56,434 nucleotides of DNA, from NCBI GenBank assembly GCA_013151865.1, contig JAADHN010000092.1:1-56434 (forward strand), read 5' to 3'. This document shows positions 46,165 through 56,037 of the stretch, piece by piece. A program made the translations under genes and the position numbers. Position 1 is the first letter of the stretch; every line of letters begins with the position of its first letter. The notes below the pieces were generated by a model. That model was not told where the DNA came from. It searched no databases and was given only the letters and a program-made list of their open reading frames with translations. Source of the stretch: Kiritimatiellota bacterium (GTDB lineage: Bacteria > Verrucomicrobiota > Lentisphaeria > Oligosphaerales > JAADHN01).

Positions 46165-47809
46165 GTCCCGTTCCGGCCGGGATGTCGTCCGCCTTGCGAA
46201 CGGCGTACAGGAAGTTGGCGTCCTCCGCAATCACGCGCCATTCCGGGTCGTCGGCCGCAAGAGACGACAGGATGGGGTCTTCCTGTTTCCGCAGCACCAG
46301 CCGGGTGACGCCGAACGCGGTCACCAGCGTCCTCGATCCCTGAGAGGTGGAAAGCAGCGGCTCGATTCGTCGGAAAAACGCCGGCGGGTAGGCGTGGATG
46401 CGCCCGTCCTGGAAGACGCGCACCCGCTGGTGCGAGCGCCAAATGAGGTAGCCGCCCACGCTGAAGCTGTTGTACAATCCCCTCGGCAGGTCCGCCGGCA
46501 GTTTCGCCGCCACTTTGAATGGAAACGCCGCCTGACTGAACCCGAGGCCCGAGACAAAAAGACTCTCCGGCAGCCGGTATACCTGCAGGTGCGCGTGCAG
46601 AACGAAAAGCAACGGAACCACGATATGCAGCGCCGGCAAACGCAGGTGTCTCGGGAGCGGTCGGCGAGCGCCCCCCCCATTTTTTCGGACACGGAGCACC
46701 GCCTCCGCCGCAAATACGCCCGGCAGCGAAAACAGGCAGGCGACCGGCACGAAACGGACGCCCTTGCTCATCAGGTAGACCGAAAACAACGCCCGCAGCC
46801 AGACGCCGGGAAGGAACTTGCGGGCCGCAGCGGAAACCAGGGGCGGCAGCAAGATCAGCCAGCCCAGGACGAACGCTGTCTTCGGATAGCGACCCGGATG
46901 GAATGGGGCAAGCTCCTCGATGGGAATCACCAGGTCCATAGTCAGGTGATCGTACACGTACCGGAAAAGCCCCCATCCCGTGGGGTTGACGAGGCAGGCG
47001 GCCAGGCAGACGCCGAGCAACAGCGCACCCCGGCGCAGGCGTGGCGTTGCGAATAGTCGAGCGATTCGCCCCAGCGGGCCGCCCGTGCCCGCGACGACCA
47101 CCTCGATCCCCAGCGCCGCCAAGAACAGTGCGAAATACGCAAATCCGAATACCACCCCCGAATGCAAATTTGCCCAGAACAGGAAGAGCAACGGCAATTC
47201 CCATAAAAAACAGGCCTTGTAGGGCGCGGTCCGCCATCGGTCGAGCAGGACGATCAATATCGCCAGGCCCAGGAACGAGAAAATGTGCGGCCTCACCAGG
47301 AAACGAAAGAGACTGACGTCGATGGCCGCCAGGAACACGACTATCGACAGCCACGGATTCGCCCCGCGACGTCCGAAATGTCGAGCCAGGAGCCCCCAGC
47401 AACCTGCGAGTACGCCCGCTCGCAGCAGGATCAGGCCGGCGGCTCCCGCCAGGCGGTGGAGCGGGTAGACCAGCACCTCGAAAAGCCAGTAGGTCGGCCT
47501 CCAGGGATGGGCGGGGTACGTCCACGAGAAAAGATTGCGGTCGATGAGCCGGCCCGTGTCCCAGAATATCCGACCGATCTCGAGGTGCCAGAATATGTCG
47601 AACGAACAGACTTGGAAGATGCACGCGCCGAGAACGGCGAGAGAAATCCCGATGTGCACCGGCGGGTCGCGCCGGCATCGTTCGAGCAGTCCCCTGGGAA
47701 AAAAAATCACGGCGCGTGCTCTTCCGCTGGTCTCGAACTCACTGCGTCGGCCCGGTCCCGGCTCCCCGAAGCTTGACCGCGTCGATCTTCGGAACTCCGC
47801 CGTGTGCAT
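46127..47809 (-). CDS. Multi-pass membrane protein of unknown function (GT-C-like)
   Basis: A protein of about 560 residues with roughly ten or more hydrophobic segments after a hydrophilic N-terminus. Early sequence DIFWHLEIGRIFWDTGRLIDRNLFSWTYPAHPWRPTYWLFE follows the pattern D-x-W-H-x3-G...D-x-FS...PW...WL-x-E seen in membrane-bound glycosyltransferase-like (GT-C/oligosaccharyltransferase-type) proteins. A soluble C-terminal domain lies at about 430-560. Start is uncertain: ATG 47809, just 10 bases after the polymerase stop, or GTG 47710 (VIFFPRGLLERC). Close spacing suggests co-transcription with the polymerase gene. The 3' end overlaps the neighbouring hydrolase gene. No catalytic activity is proven. 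Confidence 0.6.
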   Translation of the reverse strand: MHTAEFRRSTRSSFGEPGPGRRSEFETSGRARAVIFFPRGLLERCRRDPPVHIGISLAVLGACIFQVCSFDIFWHLEIGRIFWDTGRLIDRNLFSWTYPAHPWRPTYWLFEVLVYPLHRLAGAAGLILLRAGVLAGCWGLLARHFGRRGANPWLSIVVFLAAIDVSLFRFLVRPHIFSFLGLAILIVLLDRWRTAPYKACFLWELPLLFLFWANLHSGVVFGFAYFALFLAALGIEVVVAGTGGPLGRIARLFATPRLRRGALLLGVCLAACLVNPTGWGLFRYVYDHLTMDLVIPIEELAPFHPGRYPKTAFVLGWLILLPPLVSAAARKFLPGVWLRALFSVYLMSKGVRFVPVACLFSLPGVFAAEAVLRVRKNGGGARRPLPRHLRLPALHIVVPLLFVLHAHLQVYRLPESLFVSGLGFSQAAFPFKVAAKLPADLPRGLYNSFSVGGYLIWRSHQRVRVFQDGRIHAYPPAFFRRIEPLLSTSQGSRTLVTAFGVTRLVLRKQEDPILSSLAADDPEWRVIAEDANFLYAVRKADDIPAGTGLTRQREDDPGPR

Positions 47810-47819
47810 CCCCGCCCCG

Positions 47820-50063
47820 TCAGGCGTCTGCAAGCCCCAACCCCGGGGAAGCGTCCGGCGCCTGTGGCAGGAACGCTGCGAACTTCGCGTGCAGTTTGGC
47901 CAGTTTGTCGAGGTAATACGGGATATTCTCGTCCCGGACCGCCGGGTCCGCGTCAGCCAGGAGTTTGGCGGCATCCGCCACGGCCACGTTTTTCTTGTTC
48001 CCGGTGACGTAAAAGGCCACTTGGTCGCCCTGGCTGTACTCGCGCCCGGAGCGGAGCACCAGTTCATAGGCCGCACTCCGTCGCGCCGTGCCGGCCTCGA
48101 GTTTTTCGGCGTAGACCCGCGGCGGAGTCGAGAGGACCTCCCGTTTTGCGAAGTCCGCAAGCGGCAGTGTGTGGTTGCGGATGGCCTCGGCGGTTCGCTC
48201 GTACAGGGCGGGGGCCTCAGCGCCGCGACCGGTCAACATCAGCTCGATCAATTGGTGGATGTACCGCCGCTGAAACGGTTCGAGCCCCCGCGATTTGAGG
48301 GCGGCGCCGGTCACGAGAACTTTGCCGTTGTGATCGAGTAGAGCGTAGTTCTTGCTCTTGTAACCGAACATGGCCGCGTAAGTCGCATCGACTTCGACTT
48401 CGATGCCGGGCGGCAGCTTTTCCTGGATGCGCCGTTGCATTTCGCCGGGGTCGCTCACGCTCGCGGGCGGCACGAAATAAAGACCATCGGTGTCCATCTC
48501 GATGACCACGGCCTCTTGGCTTTCGAGGAAACTCAGCATCGAACGCAGGACCTCGCGACCTCGCGCCGTGACCGCTTCGGCCATCCGGTAGTCGTTGAAC
48601 GTGCCCTGCGAGAAACCGAGGTAACCGTAAAAAGAGTTGATTAGAATCTTGAATGAACTCTGCAGCGCGTCGAAATACTCTCTCTCGGCTTCCGAGGCGG
48701 CATGGCGCGCGGCGTCCTTGGCCGTTAGACGGAAGCGGCGCAACTCTGCCAGGTAGAGCCGGAATACGTCGGCCGTGTCCCGGCTCGGACGCATGCCCGC
48801 GCTGATGATGATGGACGGGTAAAGAGACCGCACGTCCGCGTGCCAGACATTCGTGAAGACCCCGGTTTCAAGCGAGTCGGTCAATCCCCCCTGGAACGGG
48901 CGTGCCGGCTCGGGTTCCGGTACGGAGCGGTCCCGTTCCATGTAAGCCGCCACCAGCATGGCGTCGATTCGCGTTGCGCTGCCCCGACATACACAGTTTT
49001 GATACGTGAACGGCACTAGTTGCGCTTGGTAGAACGAGCTGGGGGACAGGACCCGGCTGATGGCCTCCGTTTCGCGCACGTCGTCCATGGCGTAGGCTCG
49101 CAACGTGTTCGGGTCCGTCGCGGCCAGCTCGGTGATCGACTCCGGCCGGACGTATGTCCGATCCTCGGCAGCGACCCCGAAATACCGGGCGACCGCCTTC
49201 AGGCCGTAGCTTTCCATGTCTCGGTGACTGACGTCGTAAAGCCGGACCAAGTGCAGGGTGTCCACCACGTGCCGCCCGTAAATGTCGAACCGGGTGTAAC
49301 TCGATTTGCGTTCCCCCGCGGTGAATCGGGACGATCTGGACTTGACCACGGACCCGTTGCGGCCCAGGGCCAAGCGGATCCGGTGACGTTTGCATCGTTC
49401 CGCGATGTACGGGAGGTCGAAATCGAAAATGTTGTGCCCCTCGATGACGTCCGGGTCCCTCTCGCGTACCAAACGGATCATTTCCCGGAGCATCTCGGCT
49501 TCCGTGAATTCCGGCACGGCCAGGCAGCGCTCCCAACCGCCGCTGTCCCGCATGGCAATGACCGTGATCTCGTCTCCGGCGCGTTTGGCATTCGGGAAAT
49601 CGTAGCCGGGCGTCGTTCGCGTTTCGATGTCGATCTGCATGCGGAGGATGTCCCGGAACACCATGCCCCGGAACAGACGCGCCGGAAGCAGGGAAAGCAA
49701 CTGTTGCACCTGATCGCTGAACACACGGTACGGTGCGCCCGGTTGCGTCGGAGAACGCCCGGTTTGCAGTTTCAGGAACTTCAGTGCCTTGAAGTAGGTA
49801 TCCGAATCCGGGAAATGGACCCGAGTGTTGAAGCGGGCGTCTCCCTTGAGAGGGTGCACTTCGACCGCGCCCGGCAGGGCCTGACCAAGCCCGACCCCGG
49901 CCGTCAGCAACCATGGGTGAAACGTTACGCGCCGGCTCGTCACCGTTCCGTTGTCTTCCCGCCGGAACAGTGCGGCCGTGCCGTCGGGGGCGGGCTCCAC
50001 CGCCACAAGTCGCTGAAACCGACTCGGGCACAATGCCTCGAAACTAATGGGCTGCTTGCTCAT
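47820..50063 (-). CDS. B-family DNA polymerase with 3'-5' exonuclease
   Basis: A 747-residue family B DNA polymerase. All six signatures are present. Exo I is DIETRT near residue 141, Exo II EGHNIFDFD, Exo III YAMDDVRE. The polymerase motifs are A (DVRSLYPSIII near 414), B (KILINSFYGYLG) and C (EMDTDGLYFV near 520, with two Asp). So it should proofread and extend. It is close in length to E. coli Pol II and archaeal PolB. Bacteria use this type in damage tolerance; this window cannot show its role. Start: ATG 50063 (MSKQPIS) fits ggag about 10 bases away; ATG 50072 is too close. The membrane protein gene follows 10 bases later. Confidence 0.93.
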   Translation of the reverse strand: MSKQPISFEALCPSRFQRLVAVEPAPDGTAALFRREDNGTVTSRRVTFHPWLLTAGVGLGQALPGAVEVHPLKGDARFNTRVHFPDSDTYFKALKFLKLQTGRSPTQPGAPYRVFSDQVQQLLSLLPARLFRGMVFRDILRMQIDIETRTTPGYDFPNAKRAGDEITVIAMRDSGGWERCLAVPEFTEAEMLREMIRLVRERDPDVIEGHNIFDFDLPYIAERCKRHRIRLALGRNGSVVKSRSSRFTAGERKSSYTRFDIYGRHVVDTLHLVRLYDVSHRDMESYGLKAVARYFGVAAEDRTYVRPESITELAATDPNTLRAYAMDDVRETEAISRVLSPSSFYQAQLVPFTYQNCVCRGSATRIDAMLVAAYMERDRSVPEPEPARPFQGGLTDSLETGVFTNVWHADVRSLYPSIIISAGMRPSRDTADVFRLYLAELRRFRLTAKDAARHAASEAEREYFDALQSSFKILINSFYGYLGFSQGTFNDYRMAEAVTARGREVLRSMLSFLESQEAVVIEMDTDGLYFVPPASVSDPGEMQRRIQEKLPPGIEVEVDATYAAMFGYKSKNYALLDHNGKVLVTGAALKSRGLEPFQRRYIHQLIELMLTGRGAEAPALYERTAEAIRNHTLPLADFAKREVLSTPPRVYAEKLEAGTARRSAAYELVLRSGREYSQGDQVAFYVTGNKKNVAVADAAKLLADADPAVRDENIPYYLDKLAKLHAKFAAFLPQAPDASPGLGLADA

Positions 50064-50346
50064 TTCCGCCATTCTCCAGCGTGCCCGGGAACCCTTGCAG
50101 CCATCCGCGGCAGATCTCAAAATCCGCTCGGCAGTATGCTCCCGACCTCACAGCCTCTTGCCGACTTCCATCCCCGGCCCGGTCCCAAAGGAGGTAGTCC
50201 CTCGGAAGCCGTGCCGTTTTCAGGGCGACCCGTGGCGAGCCACCCCAAAAAGATGATGCCGGACCGACCGCGGCGGATGTCCTTGCAAGACCCCCTTCGA
50301 AACAAGGCGCGCTGCTCCACGCGCCCTATTCGGACGGACTCCCGCA

Positions 50347-50421
50347 ACAAAAAAACAACCGTTCGGAAAAGACATGCAGCCGGGCGCTCCGAACCGGAAC
50401 CGTATCCGAACGCCGCAGGGA
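50347..50421 (-). ncRNA. Candidate small RNA of about 75 nt with intrinsic terminator
   Basis: A leftward promoter ends at 50428. About 75 bases later a stem pairs CCGGTTCGG with CCGAACGG (one bulged base; 50396-50358) and is followed by TTGTTTTTTTG. No start codon with a ribosome site or family-like frame is visible between them. The terminator part could instead end the transcript of the giant anchored protein, which stops at 50571. So the terminator is well supported and the separate RNA less so. Confidence 0.4.
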
Positions 50422-50427
50422 TCCTGT

Positions 50428-50456
50428 ATTATCAGTGGGATAGACCGGGTTTTCAA
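50428..50456 (-). promoter_or_regulatory. Promoter-like sequence upstream of the small RNA candidate
   Basis: Reading leftwards, TTGAAA (50456-50451) and GATAAT (50433-50428) are separated by 17 bases, each one mismatch from consensus. A 7-bp hairpin overlaps the -35 and could influence it. Confidence 0.5.
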
Positions 50457-50570
50457 CCCGGCGCGGTCGATTACAGACGCAGGGCCCCGTCCGCTCCGAG
50501 GCGCCGTTCGGTGCGGGCTGCCGGCGTACGAAACCCGGGTTCGGGGCTGATTCACCGAGACAGGTTTCAC

Positions 50571-53500
50571 TCATCGGTCGAGGCGACGCCGCAGCCAGGC
50601 ACGCCAAGAATTGACGTCGGAGGCGAAATCCACCCCGGCCGCGACCGGCAGGGGCTGCGTCAACGAATATCCGAAGCTCGGTAGGGGAGCGGCCCCGCGG
50701 TCGGCGGCTTCCTCCCGGAGCCGCAGGATGAGGGGGACGGCCTCGGGGCGATTCATGGCGACGCAGGCCCTGCGGACGGAATTGTTGATCAGGCAGTGCC
50801 CTTTGTCGTCCCGGAGCCGGTCGGCCAGTTCCCGGATCGCGGGCAGGTAGGCCGGGTCCGGCAGACAGTTCCAAATCCAACCGAGCGCCTTCTTTGCTTT
50901 GATTGCCGCGGCCTGTTTTTGCTGGAGTGTTTTGGCCCGCCGCACGGTATCGAGCAGACTTTTCATGTCGATTCGGGACCGCACCCGTGCCTTTGCCGCG
51001 GGGACGCCAAGGAGCGTGAGTGCGCAAAGATGTTGGTCCGTAGGGTGATCGAACCATGCCTTGACATATCCCGCCTTTTCGAGCGGTTCGAGCATGTCGG
51101 GATCGCCGGTCTGTGCGAGGGTCGTGAGCACAATGCGAAAGAGTGGGTCTTTGGGATTGGTCAGGATGTCGTTCAATGCCGGTTTCGCCCAATGTCCGGC
51201 GAGGCTCAGGAGCGCATTGACGAGAGACGAACGGGCGGCGCCCGCGGCATGCCGAGCCGTTCGGGCGAGGGCGGATATGTCATCCGGTGAGATTCTCCCT
51301 TGCCACAACAGTGAACGGATTTCCTGGGCTGCCGCCGACTGCAGCGTATGGTCGGAAGACGCCAGCGCCTGAATGAGCAGCGGTGCGGCGGCGTCTCCGA
51401 GTTGCGAAGCCAATGCCCGCAAGGCTTGGTCCCGCAAGTCCCGAGGTTCGCCGGTATCGCGGCAGATGGCCAGCAGTGCCTGGGTCACTTTGGGGTCTAT
51501 CCCGCGCCATGTGGCGATCAAAATGAGTTGACGTCGGTCGGGAATGCTCTTGTCTCGCAACTTCTTGGCCAATGACGCGAACGACGGCGGGCGCGACGCG
51601 CCGGCGATGTCATGTACTTTGAAATCGGGGGCCTGGAACCAGTATTCGCCCCTGGGCCGAAACACGGCCATGAGTCCCTGTTTGTGCATGCGCAGACTTT
51701 GGGCGTCGCGGAGCGTTTCCGTGTTCCGTTGACCCGCGAATCCGCCACTCATGTTGAACGAGACGAAGAAGCGCTCCTGGGGGTAATCGGTTTGGAGGTC
51801 GACGTATTTGTCCGCGAAAGAATCGACGACCGTGCCCGGTCCCTCGGCGCGCCGCAGGAGCTTGCCGTCCGCGGGTGAGAAAACCAGGAGTTCGCCAAGA
51901 GCGTTTGCGACGACGACTTGTTTGGCGTGGCGGTAGCGGAAGATGGGTGGAGAAATCCGTGTCCATGCAGTGTATCGCCAGCGGATGTGTCCATTGCGGA
52001 TGTCGATAGCGAAGAGGATGCCGTCGTCGGCATTGACGGCATAGACGGCGTCCGGCATCAGCCAGAATGCGTTGTTGAGGTTATGCAGGATTCCTTTCCG
52101 TTCTGCCGGGGTCCGTGCTCGGCGCGGGTACGGGGCTCGATATTCGAGGGAGCAGGCCCAGCGCACCGTTCCGGCGTCCGGCGACATTCGCAGGACAAAC
52201 CCGTTTTCAGTGAGAATATACAGGTCGTCTTTCCCCACGAGTCCCAGTTGCCTTCCGCCACCGTGGGTGACATACGAACGCAAGGCATCGTCCACGATCG
52301 GTTTTTCAGGCATTGTAGTCTTATGCCGTGCAATCGGTTGACGGCGTTTGTTCTTCGGTTCATTCATGTACTTTTGCGCCAGTTTCTTCTGCACGGTGGC
52401 GGCGGGGGTCTTGAGGCGGGACTTCTTGACACGTCGTGCGAACTTCGCGGCCTGTTCCGGCGTGTCATGCTGAAGGTAGTAGTGGGCGATGTCGTTCCAC
52501 AGCCGTAGGTCCTCGAGAGTCGCCGGTGGGGTATCGAGCAGAGACTCGGTGAACCGGTTCAACTGTTTCGGTCTTCCCAGAGCTTTCAGCATCCGCCAGA
52601 CGTCGGGGTGGAGGGAAGCGGGTGCGGGACCGGCCTTCTGAAGTTCATCGTACGCCTTGAGTGCCTGGATCGGATGGAGTTCTGCGAGATTTCGAACGAT
52701 TGCAGCCAGCAACCGGCGTCGGTTCGTTCCCCGGGCGGTTCGTAAACGGCGAATGACGGCGGCGTAGGCGGGGCCCAGGCGCGGCGTCCCACCGGCACGG
52801 CCGTAGCCGCTACGAATCGTCCAATCGGCTTTCAGATACAGGGACAGGGCCTCGTCGGTTCGTCCCAGTCGTTCCAGGATGGCGGCAACGCGCGACAAGC
52901 TGTGCGGCGGCGGGGTCCCGACGCGCAGCAGTTCGGCATTCGCGGCCGCCTTGTCGCCACTGTCGAGCAAGAGGTCGGCCAAGCGCAGGTGCACGTCCGC
53001 AACCGGTCCCGCATAGCCCCGCCGTTCTGTGTAGGGAAGAACGCGCCGCCAAAGTCGAATGCGTTCATCCGTGCGATCGAGGCGGTTGAGGAGCCGATCC
53101 ATGGCTTCGGACAAAGGCGCGACATACGGATTGAAGGTCGGCTGTTTCAATGCCATGTCGAGCCCCCGTCGATACACATCGAGGGCTTCGTCGACCTGCG
53201 AAGACGCCTGGAGAATGTTGCCCAATTCAAGAAGCCCTTCCGGACTCGAACCTCTGAGATACGAGCGGCGCTCGACGGTGCGCGCGCGGTTGGACCCGAA
53301 AACCGTCGTTCGAGCTTCGAGGGCCAACTCCAGCGGATGACTTGGCGGGCCGTCCGGCGTCAGCGTCATTCGTTCGAGACGTCTCACCGCCTCCGCCGTC
53401 ACTTCGTCGGGTGCATCCAGAGTACCGGAGACCGCGACCGTGCGGTAGTGAACGCCGCGGTGGACATCGAGCGGCTGCAGAGCCAGAGCCAGGTTCTTTC

Positions 53501-56003
53501 CGGTGGTCGTGTACCACCCCTGCAGCAGGATGTCGGCGCCCAGTATCTTCCCGAGCTTCATCGAGTTGTTTCGGGAAAACGCCGACGCCGTCCCGAGTTC
53601 CGACAGTGCCGCGGCCAGATGCTCTCTGTCCACGGTCTGCCAGTGTTCGCTCGAGTCGAGGGCAACACCCAGGAGGTCCGCGAGGGCTTTCGCCGGAATT
53701 TCTGTTTTCGATTCGGACAGGGACAGGGGGGTGAGCCCCAGTATCGCGACAACGTGTTTCCCCGCGGGTTTGACCGGTGTCTTGGCCGCGGCGGAGAGAG
53801 CCGCCCGGAGCGTTTCGCTCCCCAATTCCTTCTTGATCCGGGCGACTGTTTGCGCCGCGGTTTTCTCGAGATCGACGTTCCACACGGGGACCTGCAGGAT
53901 ACGCCGACTGAATGCGTCCCGATAATCGATCCACCAGACCGCCAAGTTCCGTTTTGTCCCGATTCTCTCGGAGGTCACGAAGACTATGGCGTCCGCGGCG
54001 ATTCGTACGGGACCGGCCCCGTCGGAGTCGGATGTGCCCGTTCCCAGTTGCCCGGTTTGTTCTTCCTTCCCCAGGCTGGGAGTCTCCGTTCTCTCCACCA
54101 GTCGCGCCCACGGTTCCCGACCGAGACGACTGCTTATGGCACGCCGCAGAAACGCGACTCCGACGTTTGTTCGGTCGAAGCTCGTCACCGCCAGACGAAC
54201 CGGACGCGGCGAGTGCGGCACGGCGAGAATCGGTACGGCGCCGCCCCCGGGACGATACCAGACGGCCATTGGCAGGTCGAGGGAACAGGCCGTGCCGCCG
54301 GAGAGTTGCCCCGTGGCCCGGGCAATCCCTTCCACGGTCAGCGTGTACAGGTACAGGTGATCGTTTTCGACATTGCGGTCCACGAAGTCGGTCACGGAAG
54401 CCGGCCCGCGAAAGACGACCCGGAACGGCGCGGCATTGCTGTAACTCATCCAACGCCCCGGCCGGACCCGTGCCGTCTCGGCGCATGCCCGCCGAACGAC
54501 GAACTCCGGTCCCTCGACCCAGTCCCCGCCCGAATAGGACAGGGAATCCCAGGAAAGACGAACCTGCCCGTTTCCGGCGGCGGCCCGGAACCCCGTGGGG
54601 TAGGGTGGGCGCACCATGGAACAGTGGAGCGTGCGTTTCGTGCCGTCCGCGGTACTGTCCCGTGTAAAATCGAGGCGGACAGCGGCAGGGCCGGGGCCAA
54701 TCGTCCAGCGACCATTCCTGTCCGCCGCAAGCTCGAAAGGCGAGACACCATCCGCCGTCCGAACCCGAAGTTTCGATCCGGGGCTCGGGCGGGAATGGAG
54801 GGAGGCGGCAATGTCGATCCCGGGATTGTCGGGGAGACGACCGCCGGCGGGGAGAGTGTTATACAGTTTGCGCGGGCAGAAGACGAAGGACTCCCCGGTC
54901 CGCCGGCACAGCGGGAGTTTCACTGTGGGACCATGCTCCGTTACGGGGCGGCAGAGCGCCGTTCGCTCGCTGAGAGTAAATGCTCCCTCGAACGAGCTCC
55001 ACGCCTTGGCCGCCCACACACCCTCGACCGCATAGCCGAGCTGTGCAAGGAATCCGGGGTTCACGGTTTCCGTGGGCAGTTCGACTCGGCCTTTTGCGAA
55101 CGGCGCACGACCCAGTTCCGTGAAACCCGTGCCCCGAACGATTCCTGCGCCGTAGATCGCCCGTGTCGTACCGACGACGATTTTGGGCTGTTCGAGAAGC
55201 GCGGGGATTGCGTTGCTCCGGGAAGGCCATTGAAGGAAAGGCCGTTGTCCGGCGGCCTGAACCAGCGTGGCCCGCGGAAGATCGAAAGCGACGGCCGTGC
55301 AGACGCCGCTCTCGGTCGGAACGGCCCCTGGGGCTTCCGATGCGACAAAGCGGACCTTGTAACGCATAAGGCGTCCCGGCGGCGCACCCGGATCGAGGAG
55401 CCGGAAGTCGTATCGATACAATGACGTTCCGGTCGAGGGGGACCCGGAGCCGGTGCGGAGTCCGTCGAGCCGCATTTTCGACAGTGTCTGCACAACCCGA
55501 AAAGGGCTGCCGGGAGCATCGGCCCGGAGCAGTTCGAGGCATTGCAGGCCGGGCCAGAGCGCGGGGGGATTGCCTTGTCCGGAGGTTGCGTAGCGTCGAG
55601 TTGTCGGCGGCCCCTCGACCAGGACCGTAATATGGAGAGCCACGGCGGGGGCGAGTTTCGGCAGGCCCGGGGTGGCGCGGTACTGAATCTTCGCGGTCTG
55701 CGTCATCCGCGGGCATTCCGCCGCAACCAGTACGGGCTGCGTCTCGACCCACCAGCCAACGACTCGATCCGGGGCCGGCCGGGGGGTCGCGGCCTTTGGA
55801 ACGGGGCGAACCAATGCGCGCCAGACGCCCCGCCTCGCCGGAGTCGTCCCCCGACCTCGTTCCCCGGGCCGGCCGCGGGAAAAGACGCCGCCGGGTCCGC
55901 GATGCCGGTCCCGGCGGACCTGGTCCGCGATCCGTAAGCCGGCGACAACGAGCAGGGCCAACGCCGCGATCCCGACGATCCCTTTGAGAACAGTCTTCTT
56001 CAT
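50571..56003 (-). CDS. Giant anchored multidomain protein (FN3-like, CsgG-like, TPR, PQQ, HEAT)
   Basis: An 1810-residue protein. Residues about 6-26 form an N-terminal membrane anchor (IVGIAALALLVVAGLRI), then an Arg/Pro-rich linker to about 75, and beta-rich modules to about 460. An FN3-like segment is near 470-590 (GNGQVRLSWDS). Two CsgG/FlgO-like domains are near 600-740 and 750-890 (VRLAVTSFDRTNVG; HWQTVDREHLAAALSELG; LGKILGADILLQG). TPR-like helices are at about 920-1075, a PQQ-like propeller part at about 1250-1400 (DDLYILTENGFVLRMSPDAGTVRW) and HEAT-like repeats at about 1490-1780. It probably is a periplasmic or outer-facing scaffold; no enzyme motif was found. Start: ATG 56003 with aggag. 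The tandem hairpin repeat lies 35 bases upstream. Confidence 0.75.
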   Translation of the reverse strand: MKKTVLKGIVGIAALALLVVAGLRIADQVRRDRHRGPGGVFSRGRPGERGRGTTPARRGVWRALVRPVPKAATPRPAPDRVVGWWVETQPVLVAAECPRMTQTAKIQYRATPGLPKLAPAVALHITVLVEGPPTTRRYATSGQGNPPALWPGLQCLELLRADAPGSPFRVVQTLSKMRLDGLRTGSGSPSTGTSLYRYDFRLLDPGAPPGRLMRYKVRFVASEAPGAVPTESGVCTAVAFDLPRATLVQAAGQRPFLQWPSRSNAIPALLEQPKIVVGTTRAIYGAGIVRGTGFTELGRAPFAKGRVELPTETVNPGFLAQLGYAVEGVWAAKAWSSFEGAFTLSERTALCRPVTEHGPTVKLPLCRRTGESFVFCPRKLYNTLPAGGRLPDNPGIDIAASLHSRPSPGSKLRVRTADGVSPFELAADRNGRWTIGPGPAAVRLDFTRDSTADGTKRTLHCSMVRPPYPTGFRAAAGNGQVRLSWDSLSYSGGDWVEGPEFVVRRACAETARVRPGRWMSYSNAAPFRVVFRGPASVTDFVDRNVENDHLYLYTLTVEGIARATGQLSGGTACSLDLPMAVWYRPGGGAVPILAVPHSPRPVRLAVTSFDRTNVGVAFLRRAISSRLGREPWARLVERTETPSLGKEEQTGQLGTGTSDSDGAGPVRIAADAIVFVTSERIGTKRNLAVWWIDYRDAFSRRILQVPVWNVDLEKTAAQTVARIKKELGSETLRAALSAAAKTPVKPAGKHVVAILGLTPLSLSESKTEIPAKALADLLGVALDSSEHWQTVDREHLAAALSELGTASAFSRNNSMKLGKILGADILLQGWYTTTGKNLALALQPLDVHRGVHYRTVAVSGTLDAPDEVTAEAVRRLERMTLTPDGPPSHPLELALEARTTVFGSNRARTVERRSYLRGSSPEGLLELGNILQASSQVDEALDVYRRGLDMALKQPTFNPYVAPLSEAMDRLLNRLDRTDERIRLWRRVLPYTERRGYAGPVADVHLRLADLLLDSGDKAAANAELLRVGTPPPHSLSRVAAILERLGRTDEALSLYLKADWTIRSGYGRAGGTPRLGPAYAAVIRRLRTARGTNRRRLLAAIVRNLAELHPIQALKAYDELQKAGPAPASLHPDVWRMLKALGRPKQLNRFTESLLDTPPATLEDLRLWNDIAHYYLQHDTPEQAAKFARRVKKSRLKTPAATVQKKLAQKYMNEPKNKRRQPIARHKTTMPEKPIVDDALRSYVTHGGGRQLGLVGKDDLYILTENGFVLRMSPDAGTVRWACSLEYRAPYPRRARTPAERKGILHNLNNAFWLMPDAVYAVNADDGILFAIDIRNGHIRWRYTAWTRISPPIFRYRHAKQVVVANALGELLVFSPADGKLLRRAEGPGTVVDSFADKYVDLQTDYPQERFFVSFNMSGGFAGQRNTETLRDAQSLRMHKQGLMAVFRPRGEYWFQAPDFKVHDIAGASRPPSFASLAKKLRDKSIPDRRQLILIATWRGIDPKVTQALLAICRDTGEPRDLRDQALRALASQLGDAAAPLLIQALASSDHTLQSAAAQEIRSLLWQGRISPDDISALARTARHAAGAARSSLVNALLSLAGHWAKPALNDILTNPKDPLFRIVLTTLAQTGDPDMLEPLEKAGYVKAWFDHPTDQHLCALTLLGVPAAKARVRSRIDMKSLLDTVRRAKTLQQKQAAAIKAKKALGWIWNCLPDPAYLPAIRELADRLRDDKGHCLINNSVRRACVAMNRPEAVPLILRLREEAADRGAAPLPSFGYSLTQPLPVAAGVDFASDVNSWRAWLRRRLDR

Positions 56004-56037
56004 GGCTCACATCTCCTCCTTTGGAGGGCGCCGGCTT

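Larger units (their letters stand above)
50064..50570. other. Intergenic region between polymerase and giant anchored protein
   Basis: About 507 bases without a protein gene. It contains a leftward promoter/terminator pair described as a small RNA candidate, and a 7-bp perfect hairpin CCGGGTT/AACCCGG at 50445-50461 overlapping that -35. The polymerase promoter must lie in the 280 bases left of it but was not recognised. Confidence 0.5.

Noticed and set aside
52902-55424. An 840-codon plus-strand open frame opposite the giant anchored protein
   Set aside because: It is antisense to a gene with clear domains, and its translation has no motif, signal or ribosome site. Long antisense frames are expected in GC-rich DNA. 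The same applies to the long frames opposite other genes, such as 38645-41074, 11464-13617, 6243-7724 and 520-2049.
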